A stretch of DNA of 64,000 nucleotides, taken from Mycoavidus cysteinexigens_B (GTDB lineage Bacteria > Pseudomonadota > Gammaproteobacteria > Burkholderiales > Burkholderiaceae). The notes under the pieces are model-generated. The model was not told the origin of the DNA, did no database searches, and was given only the letters and a program-made list of their open reading frames with translations. A program made the position numbers and the translations under genes. Of the stretch, positions 25,349 to 34,566 are shown piece after piece (positions within the stretch are counted from its first letter, which is position 1; each line of letters starts with the position of its first letter). The DNA lies in assembly GCA_031963465.1 (NCBI GenBank), contig JASSUG010000009.1, forward strand, positions 1 through 64,000, in the 5' to 3' direction.

Positions 25349-25726
25349 CTATGCGTCATTTTCAGCACGCGCAAGCGCTTTACGCAACGCTTTTTCATCA
25401 AGTCCAGGGATCCCTTCACGACGCTCTAATTCGGCTAGTACCGCCGCTGGGCTCAACTCAAAATGCGCTAGCATCACCAAACAATGAAACCATAAATCAG
25501 CCACTTCGCCAATCAACTTTGAAGACGCATCTCCGTGTCGTACATCTTTTGCCGCCATCACAACTTCAGTGGCCTCTTCACCAATTTTTTTCAAAATTGC
25601 ATCATCACCTTGATGAAAAAGACGGGCAATATAGGAATGCTCCGAGGTACTTGTTTTGCGAGTATCGACGAGAACAGCTAAGCGCTGCAAGATATCATTG
25701 GAGGTTATAGCGTCGCTTTTAGGCAT
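25349..25726 (-). CDS. hisE: Phosphoribosyl-ATP pyrophosphatase
   Basis: Second step of histidine synthesis: PR-ATP to PR-AMP. An all-alpha MazG-like fold with the signature KKIGEEATEVVMAAKD (metal-binding Glu residues) and LIGEVADLWFHCLVMLAHF. 125 residues, complete. The ATG overlaps the end of the hisI stub. Downstream-pathway genes hisF and full hisI are missing locally, so its product cannot be processed by neighbours. Confidence 0.92.
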   Translation of the reverse strand: MPKSDAITSNDILQRLAVLVDTRKTSTSEHSYIARLFHQGDDAILKKIGEEATEVVMAAKDVRHGDASSKLIGEVADLWFHCLVMLAHFELSPAAVLAELERREGIPGLDEKALRKALARAENDA

Positions 25727-25790
25727 TTAAAATTTTCTCCGGGGTTTTAAATACTGGCCCAACCGTCAACCAGATAGGGGCATTTGGCGG
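25719..25790 (-). pseudogene. hisI: 3' stub of hisI (phosphoribosyl-AMP cyclohydrolase)
   Basis: Between hisA and hisE the minus strand codes APIWLTVGPVFKTPEKILNA and then TAA at 25719-25721, inside the start of hisE. HisI proteins end in a similar Trp...Val-x-Pro-Val-x-Lys-x-Pro-Glu block, so this is the last ~17 residues of HisI. The rest of hisI and all of hisF have been deleted between here and the hisA stop. Confidence 0.6.
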
Positions 25791-25807
25791 CTGCGCTAAT
25801 AAAAGCA

Positions 25808-26548
25808 TCAACCTCTTATCTCATCCACCCGACTTTGCGCCGCGGCGAAAGCGAGTTCGCCGGTATAGATTGCCCGGCCGCACATTACGCCGTCAATGCC
25901 TTGGTCTTCAACCGCACACAGTGCCTCAATATCGGCTAAGCTCACTAACCCACCGCTGGCAATCACTGGAATTTTAACCTTCTGCGCGATCTGCACCGTG
26001 GCTTCGAGATTAACTCCTTGTAACATACCGTCTCGGCCAATATCTGTATAAATCAAAGCTTCGCAGCCATATTCTTCAAATTTGCGCGCTAGATCGGTCG
26101 CTTCATGGCCACTGAGTTTGCTCCAACCATCAGTGACCACTTTGCCTGCTTTTGCGTCAAGGCCAGCAATGATATGCCCATTAAATGCGCTACATGCCTC
26201 ACGTAAAAAGCCAGGATTTTTGACCGCCGCTGTACCAATAATGACATACGATAGCCCATTATCCAAATAACGTTCGATAGTGCCAAGATCACGGATTCCG
26301 CCGCCCAGCTGAATCGGGATTTCTTCGCCCACTTCATCAATAATCGCCCGAATCGCCGCTTCATTCTTTGGTTTGCCCGCGCCAGCGCCATTCAAATCAA
26401 CCAAATGTAAACGGCGCGCACCTTGCTTGACCCAATGGCGGGCCATCTCTGCCGGCTCTGTGGAAAATACCGTGGTTAGTTGCATATCGTCTTGCTTTAG
26501 GCGCACGCACTGACCGTCTTTCAGGTCGATGGCTGGGATCAACAACAT
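25808..26548 (-). CDS. hisA: 1-(5-phosphoribosyl)-5-[(5-phosphoribosylamino)methylideneamino]imidazole-4-carboxamide isomerase
   Basis: Fourth step of histidine synthesis (ProFAR isomerase), a TIM barrel. MLLIPAIDLKDGQCVRL starts the protein (Asp8-type catalytic residue in AIDL), LHLVDLNGAGAGKPKN and IPIQLGGGIRDLGTIERYLDNG are phosphate-binding loops, IYTDIGRDGMLQGVN holds the second catalytic Asp, and VIASGGLVSLADI is the second phosphate loop. 246 residues from the ATG at 26548; the frame upstream is only open through a TTG. Complete although its partners hisF/hisH are gone or broken here. Confidence 0.93.
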   Translation of the reverse strand: MLLIPAIDLKDGQCVRLKQDDMQLTTVFSTEPAEMARHWVKQGARRLHLVDLNGAGAGKPKNEAAIRAIIDEVGEEIPIQLGGGIRDLGTIERYLDNGLSYVIIGTAAVKNPGFLREACSAFNGHIIAGLDAKAGKVVTDGWSKLSGHEATDLARKFEEYGCEALIYTDIGRDGMLQGVNLEATVQIAQKVKIPVIASGGLVSLADIEALCAVEDQGIDGVMCGRAIYTGELAFAAAQSRVDEIRG

Positions 26549-26567
26549 AGCAGTCTTCAATAAAGGT

Positions 26568-26690
26568 TATGGGTTCCAGTGGATAAAATTGTAGTACAGT
26601 TGTAGCCCTACAGCAGCACTTTTTTCTGGGTGAAACTGCGTGGCAAAAATGTTATCGGGTGCGAGCGCAGGGGGTCTGCTCACGCAACGG
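26568..26690 (-). pseudogene. hisH: 3' stub of hisH (imidazole glycerol-phosphate synthase glutaminase)
   Basis: Directly upstream of hisA the minus strand codes PDNIFATQFHPEKSAAVGLQ, LYYNFIHWNP and TAA at 26568-26570. FATQFHPEKS is the C-terminal His-Pro-Glu catalytic motif of HisH and LxxNFxHWxP its last residues. Beyond about 26680 the similarity stops. Only about 35 of some 210 residues remain; the Cys nucleophile is lost. Confidence 0.78.
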
Positions 26691-27218
26691 AAAAATCGTA
26701 CGTTAGTGCGTCGGGAGGCTAGCAAAGTGAGTAAGGGTGGGATCGCAGCAATGTCAACTTAGCATTCATAATGAGCGGGTAACCATTAGAATTAAGTTCC
26801 CGTATATTTTGAAGGTTTTGTGCAGGTGAATTTGCCAACCGTTGCCATCGTGTCGCAAAACAGATGTTTTACGGCACTATAGGCAGAGCAAGCACTTGGA
26901 TTAAGAGCGTTTTATCGGCAGTTGCGACAAGCACAGCAAAATTCGCGGCCTGCGTTAAACATGATAGGTGCAAGTACCTCGTTTCAACATGGTATAGCCC
27001 ATTCTGAACAATAGCGAGTTCGGCTAAGTATCGATATACTCCACGCACGCGCCGGAACGACAGACCAAGAGGCGCGCCTATCATCATCTAGTGCCAATCA
27101 TGTTCCTAGCGCACTTGACCCTAGCGAGAAGCTAGCAGGACGCAGCATCACAGTATGTTTGCTCAAGTGAGCGCTGCGTTGCAAAATTGAATAACAGAAA
27201 ATAAAAGGGGATATGGAT
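26691..27218. other. Non-coding stretch between the hisH stub and the second NACHT-WD40 gene
   Basis: About 530 bases where hisGDCB would be expected. I see no recognisable gene. An open frame at 26869-27087 (minus) codes a 72-residue sequence I cannot match to anything. A short inverted repeat CTAGC...GCTAG lies near 27121-27136. AAAAGGGG at 27203-27210 is the ribosome site for the following gene. Possibly debris of an insertion sequence, but unproven. Confidence 0.5.
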
Positions 27219-30200
27219 ATGTTAGGTAGCATCTTTTCATCATCACGTAATGCGCTTTCGCCACAGAAGACATTGGACCTTGCTAATTTTTATTTAGAGA
27301 ATGCCCGCAAGGCCAAGGATGTCGAAATAGCTTTAGTTTTATGCGACGAGGCAGAAGCTTCGTTATCCCAAATGAAAAGAGCCTTGAGAAAGGCGCATAA
27401 CCCTGAAACCTTAGCAGATCAAACCCTCCAAGCTAAAATCGCCAACGTCTATTTCGAGCACGGCAAAGTGCTTGAAAACTTAGGTCACCCGGATAAAGCG
27501 CAGGTCAGTTTTAAGAAAGCAGAAAAATGGGGGTATGTCCAGAAGCAAGACAGGCCAACTGTTTCTCTTCGCTCCAGCAGCGCTTTCAGTTCCATCCACA
27601 GTGCATTACTTCCTCCCGCTGCTTTATTAGCCACGTCTCAACACGCCTCTATAGCAGATAGCAAGGGTAATCTGGGTCGCAATATTGCCCATATTCCCTC
27701 CCATATTTTTGCGCAGAACGTGTCTGCACCTATTGATCGCTATGACTTACCACAAGCGGATGACCACCTTACCAGCACCCCCCAGCTTGCTTACTGCTTG
27801 AGCCTGTTGCCCGGAGCCTCCTTTGCGAATAAAGTCCTCAGCGAAAAAGAAAGTGACTGGTCACGGGCCCTAGCAAAAGATGATGTAGAACAAAAAAGGC
27901 TCCGTACTCTGGCCACCAATTTGATCCGTGAGTTCATCGGTGATGAATTCCAAGATGCCACCACCGTAGCCGAAATGGTGCACCTAGCCCCGGTTCTCGA
28001 GCAGGAGCACTTTAAAACGCTCATCGCACAGTGTGCCAATGGCATGAATCAATCGGTCTTGTTGGATTCTCCTTTACTGGAAGGACTAGCTCAGCTGATT
28101 CAACATACGACTCCCGGTTATTTAACAGAAGATGATCTCGTCAAAATATTAGAACTCTTAGACAAACGTTTAGAGGGCACCCATGGGCAGTCTACGGACT
28201 TTATTTATCAATTAACGCGCGCGGTCTCGCACGTATTGGATGCGATGGCCGATAGCCATGTCACGGGCGTAAAGCGTGAAGCGCTTCATGAACCCCTCTC
28301 TGCGTATCTGAAAGGGTTGAAAAGTAGCGACGACCCGTATCTCGTCTACCAAGCCGCCTATGCCTCTCAAGCTTTGCTGTACGTGCCCAATGATGAAACG
28401 CTATTGCAAGCGGTGCAACGAATCGGTGGAAAAATATTGGGAGGTGCTGCAGGCATAGTGAGTGCTGTCAAAGGCTTTGATTTGAATGGTTTCATCGATG
28501 GCCTAAAGAGCATTCAGGACGGAGTGGACGGGATAGTAAAAGCCGCTAAAACGCTTAAAGAAGGCTATGACACGGTGATCTCTTTGCAGGAAAGCGGGCA
28601 AAGTTTTCTTGAAAGCTTGCAAGAAGGGTACAGTTTTGACCGTAAAAGTGCCTGGTATCCCGCCTTGCAAATTGCCGATCAGCTGCTTCAGAAAGGGCAG
28701 CTTGCGGATTTTAAACAATTGGTGTGCGCGGCGCCGTGTCGGCGCGATCCGGCTTTTCAGTGGGGGTTGTGCGAACGCTTAGGTCAACTAGCCGCAAATC
28801 CATTGTGGGACGCTGTCACACGCCAAAGCGCGTTGGATTTTTTAGGTGAGCTGTATAAAGAAGATGCGACGTGGGGGCGCCACGCCAACGTAAAGCAATG
28901 GATTATTAAAATTCTGATGCATTTAGCCGATTCTTCTGAACGTGCGCCAAGGGCCAAAAATCCCCTTCAAGCATGGGAAAAGTCGTTTGAGATAATACCA
29001 GCGGCCAATACCCTGCTGGAAGCGTTAGAAAAGAATGGGGATGAAACGAAACAAAAGCTCTATGTAGACTGTAGAGCAGAGGATAAAGGTCGATGCCCCT
29101 ATACGCTGAACGTAGGATCACCGCTGCTCGCTTCGCCGTCCTTGTTAGACCGCGTTCAGAATAAGCCCGACGTCAAGACCGACTTGCGCAGGCTCAAACG
29201 TCAGCGACTAAAAGAGCGGGGCGACGCCGTGTATATCTCTCCACAAGCCAAGCATAGCCTAAAAGCGCTCGATGCCGCACCGTTTAATTTAACCGATAAG
29301 GTTAACGATTTTCTGGATAATAACCAAAAGGTGATGTTGCTCTTAGGCGATTCCGGTGCGGGTAAATCGACCTTTAATCGGGCGCTCGAAAATGCCCTTT
29401 GGCACGCCTATGAGGAAGAGAAAGACCCAAGCATCCCCCTCTTTATTAATTTGCCAGCGATTGACAAGCCAGAACAGGATCTGATCCCCAAGCAATTACG
29501 CAAGGCGGGCTTTACCGAGCCGCAAATTAGAGAGTTAAAGGAGCATCACAAATTTGTCTTGATTTGCGACGGCTATGATGAGAGTCAGCAAACCCATAAT
29601 CTGTATACAAATAACCTGCTAAATCAGCCAGGAGAATGGCAGGCGCAGATGGTGATTAGTTGCCGTAGCGAATATATTGGGCTCGATTATCGGGATCTCT
29701 TTCAGCCGACGGACGGCAATCAGCAGGCCGACTCGGCGCTCTTTCAAGAAGCGGTCATCACGCCATTTTCCATGGAGCAGATTCAAAAGTACATCAAGCA
29801 ATATGTATCCGTGATTAGACCGCTCTGGCAGGAGAGTGACTATTTGCAGGCGCTTAAGGACATCCCCCATCTACAAGACTTGGTGAAAAATCCCTTTCTT
29901 TTAACCTTATCTTTAGAGGTGTTACCTCGCTTGGTGGACCTAAGAAAAACGTTTTCTACGGTTCGATTAAGCCGTGTTGCGCTATATGACCAGTTCGTGG
30001 AGCAATGGCTGGAGCGTGGCAAAAAACGATTAGGAAAAAAAGAATTAACCGGTTCAGAAAAGAAAGCCTTTGAAAGTTTGGCCGATGAAGGCTTTACACA
30101 GAACGGCATCATCTTTTTGAAAAACTTATCTGCCGCGATCTATGAGCATCAAGCTGGGAATCCGGTCGTCGAGTACTCGCATTTTAAAGATAAAGAAACG

Positions 30201-32936
30201 TGGAAAGAAGCCTTTTTTAGCCGAGAAGATGAAAAACACCTGCTGCGTGAAGCTCTTCCGTTAAACCGTAGCGGTAATCAGTATCGATTTATCCATCGGT
30301 CATTGCTAGAGTACGGGGTGGCCCGAGCGGTATTTGAGCCGCAGGATGGGGAGCGCGCGAAGAAAGCAGTTTTTAAGCAAACCCTAGCCCGTCGAGGTAG
30401 CGATAGCTCTATCTTAAGTTTTGAAAGCCAAACCACTTCGAAAGAAGCCGCCACAGCCGTTGAGCAACCTATACTCGATTCGCCTTTGGCGAAGAAGAAT
30501 TTCGTGGGTGAGCCGTCCATTCTGCAATTCCTAGTCGAGCGCGTTCAACAAGAACCTTTGTTTAAGCAACAGTTACTTGCGGTTATTGAACGTTCTAAAA
30601 CCGACAAAGAGGCACGTAAGGCCGCGGCCAATGCGATCACGATATTGGTGAGGGCGGGTGTGCCATTTAATGGAGCGGATTTACGAGGCATCCAGATTCC
30701 AGGAGCTGATCTGAGTGAGGGCGAATTCGATTCTGCTCAGTTGCAAGGGGCCGATTTAAGAAAGGTCAATCTTCGAGCTATCTGGCTGCGCCAAGCGAAT
30801 TTAAGTGGCGCGCAGATGACCGGAGTGCGGTTTGGCGAATGGCCTTTTCTCCAAGAAAAAGGCGGAGTGTTGGCCTGTGCATATTCACCCGATGGGGGGG
30901 CTTGCGCCGTGGCCCTGAGTAACGGCAACATTAACGTATATGATACGTCAAGCCAGGAAAAAATCCACACCTTAAGCGGCCATGCCGACGCCGTTAGGAG
31001 CGTAGCGTATGCATCACAAGGGGGGCAGATCGCCTCTGGTAGTAGGGACACTACGGTGCGGCTGTGGAACGTAAGAACGGGCACTTTGCATAACATCTTA
31101 AGCGGCCATACGGATGAGGTGAATAGCGTAGCGTATTCGCCGAAGGGGGGGCAACTTGCCTCTGGGAGTTGGGATAAAACCGTAAGGCTATGGGAGGTGA
31201 AAACGGGCACTTGCCTTCGCATTTTAGGCAAGCATGGTGATAGAGTTTTGAGCGTAGCGTATTCACCGCAAGGGGGGCAACTCGCCTCTGGGAGTTGGGA
31301 TACTACAGTGCGGCTCTGGGACTTGGAAACGGGTACTTGCCTTCATACTTTATCCGGACATACTCATGGGATCAATAGCGTAGCGTATTCGCCGAAAGGA
31401 GATCAACTCGCCTCTGGGAGCGCTGACAGTACAGTGATGCTGTGGAACTTAGAAAACGGCACTTGGGTTCGTACCTTAAACGTAAGGGGCCATGCCCTTG
31501 TAGTGAATAGCGTGGCGTATTCTCCGCGAGGGGATCAACTCGCCTCTGGGAGTTGGGACAAAACCGTAAAGCTGTGGGACGTAGAAACTGGCACTTGCCT
31601 TCGCACCTTAAGCGGACATGATGGTAACGTTACGAGCGTAGCATATCCACCGCATGGGGGGGTGATCGCTTCTGGGAGTGCAGATGAGACAGTACGGCTG
31701 TGGGATTTAGAAACAGGCGTTTGGCGCCATACCTCAAGCGGCCATACTGATTGGATTAACAGCGTGGCGTATCCATCACTAGGGGATCTGATCGTCTCTG
31801 GTAGTGATGACAAGACAGTGCGACTATGGAACGTGGAAACGGGCGCTTTGCGCCACATTTTACGCGGACATGCTGATTGGGTGAGTAGCGTAGCGTACTC
31901 ACCAAAAGGGGATCAACTCGCCTCTGGGAGTTGGGATAACACCGTGTGGCTGTGGGACGTAGAAATGGGTGTTGTGCGGCACAGCCGCACTTTAATTGGA
32001 CATAGCGATAGAGTTAGGAGCGTAGCGTATTCACCGCAAGGAGATCAACTCGCTTCTGGGAGTCACGACCACACTGTGCGGCTGTGGGGCTTAAAAGTGG
32101 ATTCTTTGCCCCGCATCTTAAGTGGACATACGGATAGAATTATGAGCGTAGCGTATTCACCGCAAGGGGATTTGATCGTTTCTGGCAGTGATGACAAGAC
32201 CGTGCGATTGTGGGACGTAAAAACGGGCGCTGTGTACCGCATCTTAGATGGACATACTAGTTGGCTTAGGGGCGTAGCATATTCACCGCAAGGGGATTCG
32301 ATTGTTTCTGGGAGTAATGACCATACCGTGCGGCTATGGGACGTAAAAACAGGCGCTGTGCGCCACATTTTACGCGAACATACTAATTGTATTAGAAGCG
32401 TAGCATATTCATCGCAAGGGGACTTGATCGCCTCTGGTAGTGATGACGAGACAGTACGACTGTGGGATGTGGAAACGGGCCATTGTCAGGGAATGATTAA
32501 AGGTTTTAACAGGCCGGTCATGAGTGTCGCTTGGACAGCGAGCTTCGACGAGAAGTGCTTAGTGACTGGCGGTGCAGATCACTCAGTCCGCCGATGGGAG
32601 GTAAAAAAAGGGGAGGAAGAATACAAGGCGATTTTGTGCTGGAGTTCGACACATCACGTTCTTACTCTGGCGGATACATCCATCGAAGGCGCACAGGGCT
32701 TAAGTGGGATAAAAAAGCAACTCTTAAAGCAGCGCGGGGCTGTGGGCGAGCCGACTCCGCCTTTAAACTTTCGCGAGGCGAGTAAGAAGCTAATCAGCAT
32801 GGGATCCGTGGCATCTAAACTCAAATTGTCGTTAAACCGCGGGGCGTTGGATATTTCTCTGGCGACACAAGCCAATCTATCAGTTGAGCAGTCAGCAAAG
32901 TCGACACCATCGGCAAATACCTCTCAACTTGCCTGA
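27219..32936 (+). CDS. NLR-like STAND protein: helical/ARM-like region, NACHT, pentapeptide and 14 WD40 repeats
   Basis: 1905-residue paralogue of the protein at 10889-15982. Shared: N-terminal helical module (NPETLADQTLQAKIANVYFE), NACHT ATPase with Walker A GDSGAGKS around 710-717 and Walker B FVLICDGYDES around 779-789, RFIHRSLLEYGVARAVF, pentapeptide block (GADLRGIQIPGADLSEGEFD), 14 WD40 repeats (12 canonical, two degenerate) and the tail SIEGAQGLSGIKKQLLKQRGA. Different: instead of the SEFIR/TIR-like region it has about 450 residues of helices (IREFIGDEFQDATTVAEMV, YLVYQAAYASQALLYVPNDE, GIVSAVKGFDLNGFIDGLKS, SFDRKSAWYPALQIADQLL), probably ARM/HEAT-like. I prefer the ATG giving MLGSIF, eight bases from AAAGGGG and aligned with the paralogue's MLGKIS; the ATG at 27213 is two codons earlier. 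Target unknown. Confidence 0.88.
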   Translation: MLGSIFSSSRNALSPQKTLDLANFYLENARKAKDVEIALVLCDEAEASLSQMKRALRKAHNPETLADQTLQAKIANVYFEHGKVLENLGHPDKAQVSFKKAEKWGYVQKQDRPTVSLRSSSAFSSIHSALLPPAALLATSQHASIADSKGNLGRNIAHIPSHIFAQNVSAPIDRYDLPQADDHLTSTPQLAYCLSLLPGASFANKVLSEKESDWSRALAKDDVEQKRLRTLATNLIREFIGDEFQDATTVAEMVHLAPVLEQEHFKTLIAQCANGMNQSVLLDSPLLEGLAQLIQHTTPGYLTEDDLVKILELLDKRLEGTHGQSTDFIYQLTRAVSHVLDAMADSHVTGVKREALHEPLSAYLKGLKSSDDPYLVYQAAYASQALLYVPNDETLLQAVQRIGGKILGGAAGIVSAVKGFDLNGFIDGLKSIQDGVDGIVKAAKTLKEGYDTVISLQESGQSFLESLQEGYSFDRKSAWYPALQIADQLLQKGQLADFKQLVCAAPCRRDPAFQWGLCERLGQLAANPLWDAVTRQSALDFLGELYKEDATWGRHANVKQWIIKILMHLADSSERAPRAKNPLQAWEKSFEIIPAANTLLEALEKNGDETKQKLYVDCRAEDKGRCPYTLNVGSPLLASPSLLDRVQNKPDVKTDLRRLKRQRLKERGDAVYISPQAKHSLKALDAAPFNLTDKVNDFLDNNQKVMLLLGDSGAGKSTFNRALENALWHAYEEEKDPSIPLFINLPAIDKPEQDLIPKQLRKAGFTEPQIRELKEHHKFVLICDGYDESQQTHNLYTNNLLNQPGEWQAQMVISCRSEYIGLDYRDLFQPTDGNQQADSALFQEAVITPFSMEQIQKYIKQYVSVIRPLWQESDYLQALKDIPHLQDLVKNPFLLTLSLEVLPRLVDLRKTFSTVRLSRVALYDQFVEQWLERGKKRLGKKELTGSEKKAFESLADEGFTQNGIIFLKNLSAAIYEHQAGNPVVEYSHFKDKETWKEAFFSREDEKHLLREALPLNRSGNQYRFIHRSLLEYGVARAVFEPQDGERAKKAVFKQTLARRGSDSSILSFESQTTSKEAATAVEQPILDSPLAKKNFVGEPSILQFLVERVQQEPLFKQQLLAVIERSKTDKEARKAAANAITILVRAGVPFNGADLRGIQIPGADLSEGEFDSAQLQGADLRKVNLRAIWLRQANLSGAQMTGVRFGEWPFLQEKGGVLACAYSPDGGACAVALSNGNINVYDTSSQEKIHTLSGHADAVRSVAYASQGGQIASGSRDTTVRLWNVRTGTLHNILSGHTDEVNSVAYSPKGGQLASGSWDKTVRLWEVKTGTCLRILGKHGDRVLSVAYSPQGGQLASGSWDTTVRLWDLETGTCLHTLSGHTHGINSVAYSPKGDQLASGSADSTVMLWNLENGTWVRTLNVRGHALVVNSVAYSPRGDQLASGSWDKTVKLWDVETGTCLRTLSGHDGNVTSVAYPPHGGVIASGSADETVRLWDLETGVWRHTSSGHTDWINSVAYPSLGDLIVSGSDDKTVRLWNVETGALRHILRGHADWVSSVAYSPKGDQLASGSWDNTVWLWDVEMGVVRHSRTLIGHSDRVRSVAYSPQGDQLASGSHDHTVRLWGLKVDSLPRILSGHTDRIMSVAYSPQGDLIVSGSDDKTVRLWDVKTGAVYRILDGHTSWLRGVAYSPQGDSIVSGSNDHTVRLWDVKTGAVRHILREHTNCIRSVAYSSQGDLIASGSDDETVRLWDVETGHCQGMIKGFNRPVMSVAWTASFDEKCLVTGGADHSVRRWEVKKGEEEYKAILCWSSTHHVLTLADTSIEGAQGLSGIKKQLLKQRGAVGEPTPPLNFREASKKLISMGSVASKLKLSLNRGALDISLATQANLSVEQSAKSTPSANTSQLA
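30832..32620 (+). repeat. WD40-coding tandem repeats of the second NACHT protein
   Basis: About 14 units near 126 bases. Shared core codes SVAYSPQGDQLASGSWD, TVRLWDVETG and HTLSGH. Less homogeneous than the first gene but with the same pattern: DNA-level similarity in framework positions and variation after GH (TDEVN, GDRVL, THGIN, DGNVT, TDWIN, TSWLR, TNCIR) and around GSxDx. Two units carry insertions (LNVRGH, SRTLIGH). Confidence 0.8.
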
Positions 32937-33260
32937 AAGACGAATGCGATGAAAATAGGAGATTGGCATATAAGGGATTTTAGCTTTTGATCCTTGCCAG
33001 TCTCTTAACGCACGAATGCCTTACTGAGGAGATATTATCAGCAAATCTTTGTCAACGGCATTTCGTAACGCCTTGTAAATACTAAGTGAACTTTTAACAA
33101 ATAATTGTCAATAATTTGTACCTTCTCAATAACCCGAGGGTGCAAGCAATGACGTTAACAGGTCTGGCCTCTTGTTAGAATGGATAAAACGTCAAAAAAT
33201 TGTGGGTAATTGCAAGTGCCAAGATCAGTTGAGGTTGCTGCATCATTAACCAAGTGTTCA
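32937..33260. other. Intergenic region between the NACHT-WD40 gene and murA
   Basis: 324 bases, AT-rich, with no gene I can support. The two flanking genes converge here. No hisG-like sequence (expected after murA in Burkholderia) could be read in any frame. Confidence 0.5.
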
Positions 33261-34547
33261 TCACACCACATGCACCGCCGGCGCAGTTTCCACCACACGG
33301 CTTACCCGTGCACCAAGAGCAGATAATTTCCGTTCCATCTGGTCATAACCACGATCAAGATGATAGATACGCTCAATCAGTGTTTCGCCCTCGGCCACCA
33401 GCCCAGCAATTGCAAGACTGGCAGAGGCGCGTAGATCCGTCGCCATGACGGTTGCACCAGACAGATGCTCAACCCCGGTAACAAATGCAGTATTACCATC
33501 CGCCATGACATTTGCCCCCAGCCGATTAAGCTCTTGCACATGCATGAAGCGATTTTCAAAAATTGTTTCGATAATCTGAGCTGCACCGACAGCAATGCAA
33601 TTAAGCGCCATAAACTGCGCTTGCATATCCGTCGGAAAGGCAGGATATTCAGAAGTACGAAAACTGACTGCTGACGGGCGCTGGTTCATCGTGGCGCGAA
33701 TCCAATTAGACCCTGACTCGATCCGAACACCTGCCTCGCACAACTTATTCAGCACCGCATCCAGCAACATGGGTTCGATATTGCGCAGCATAATATCGCC
33801 GCCTGCTGCGGCGACGGCACAGAGGAAAGTACCCGCTTCAATCCGATCGGGAATCACCTGGTGACGCGCGCCATGCAGCCGGTCTACCCCTTGAATCGTC
33901 AGCTGATCGGTGCCAATGCCATGGATTTTTGCACCCATCGCAACCAAGAGATGGGCTAAATCAGCCACTTCCGGCTCACGCGCTGCGTTCTCCAGTACCG
34001 TTTCACCTTCGGCCAGGGTCGCTGCCATCAGCAGATTTTCTGTACCGGTCACCGTGATCATATCAAAGAGAATGCGATTGCCTTTGAGCCGCGTGCCTTG
34101 CTTGATGCGCGCATTAATATAGCCATGCTCAAGTTCGACCTGCGCCCCCATCAACTGTAGACCTTTGATATGCTGCTCAACCGGCCGCGCACCAATCGTG
34201 CAGCCGCCCGGCAACGATACCCGCGCCTCGCCCAAACGCGCCACCAGCGGCCCCAATACCAAAATTGAAGCGCGCATGGTCTTCACTAGCTCATAAGGCG
34301 CCACCGGCTGATCCACGCAACTACCATCAAGCGTCATGGCTTGGCCAGACCCCTCGACTCGCACCCCCATTTGCGTCAGCAGGGCGAGCATGGTGCGTAC
34401 ATCCTGCAAATTCGGCACATTACTTAAATCGAGCTGTCCAGCACCCAATAAGCTGGCACACAAAATCGGCAAAGCCGCATTTTTAGCGCCCGAAACGTTA
34501 ACTTCGCCTACTAAGCGTTGGCCGCCTTGAATCAGCAATTTATCCAT
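33261..34547 (-). CDS. murA: UDP-N-acetylglucosamine 1-carboxyvinyltransferase
   Basis: First committed step of peptidoglycan synthesis: transfers enolpyruvate from PEP to UDP-GlcNAc. EPSP-synthase fold. MDKLLIQGGQRLVGEVNVSGAKNAALPIL holds the catalytic Lys in SGAKNA, and the fosfomycin-target Cys is in LPGGCTIGARPVEQHIKGL (around residue 116). EYPAFPTDMQAQFMAL and ENRFMHVQELNRLGA are conserved. 428 residues, complete. In Burkholderia a bolA-like gene normally separates it from the ABC permease; here only 19 bases do. Confidence 0.96.
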   Translation of the reverse strand: MDKLLIQGGQRLVGEVNVSGAKNAALPILCASLLGAGQLDLSNVPNLQDVRTMLALLTQMGVRVEGSGQAMTLDGSCVDQPVAPYELVKTMRASILVLGPLVARLGEARVSLPGGCTIGARPVEQHIKGLQLMGAQVELEHGYINARIKQGTRLKGNRILFDMITVTGTENLLMAATLAEGETVLENAAREPEVADLAHLLVAMGAKIHGIGTDQLTIQGVDRLHGARHQVIPDRIEAGTFLCAVAAAGGDIMLRNIEPMLLDAVLNKLCEAGVRIESGSNWIRATMNQRPSAVSFRTSEYPAFPTDMQAQFMALNCIAVGAAQIIETIFENRFMHVQELNRLGANVMADGNTAFVTGVEHLSGATVMATDLRASASLAIAGLVAEGETLIERIYHLDRGYDQMERKLSALGARVSRVVETAPAVHVV

Positions 34548-34566
34548 TATTTTTTCGCCTATCGTC

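Noticed and set aside
26869..27087. 72-residue open frame, briefly considered as transposase debris
   Set aside because: No motif I can name, no ribosome site; left as unassigned in the gap entry.
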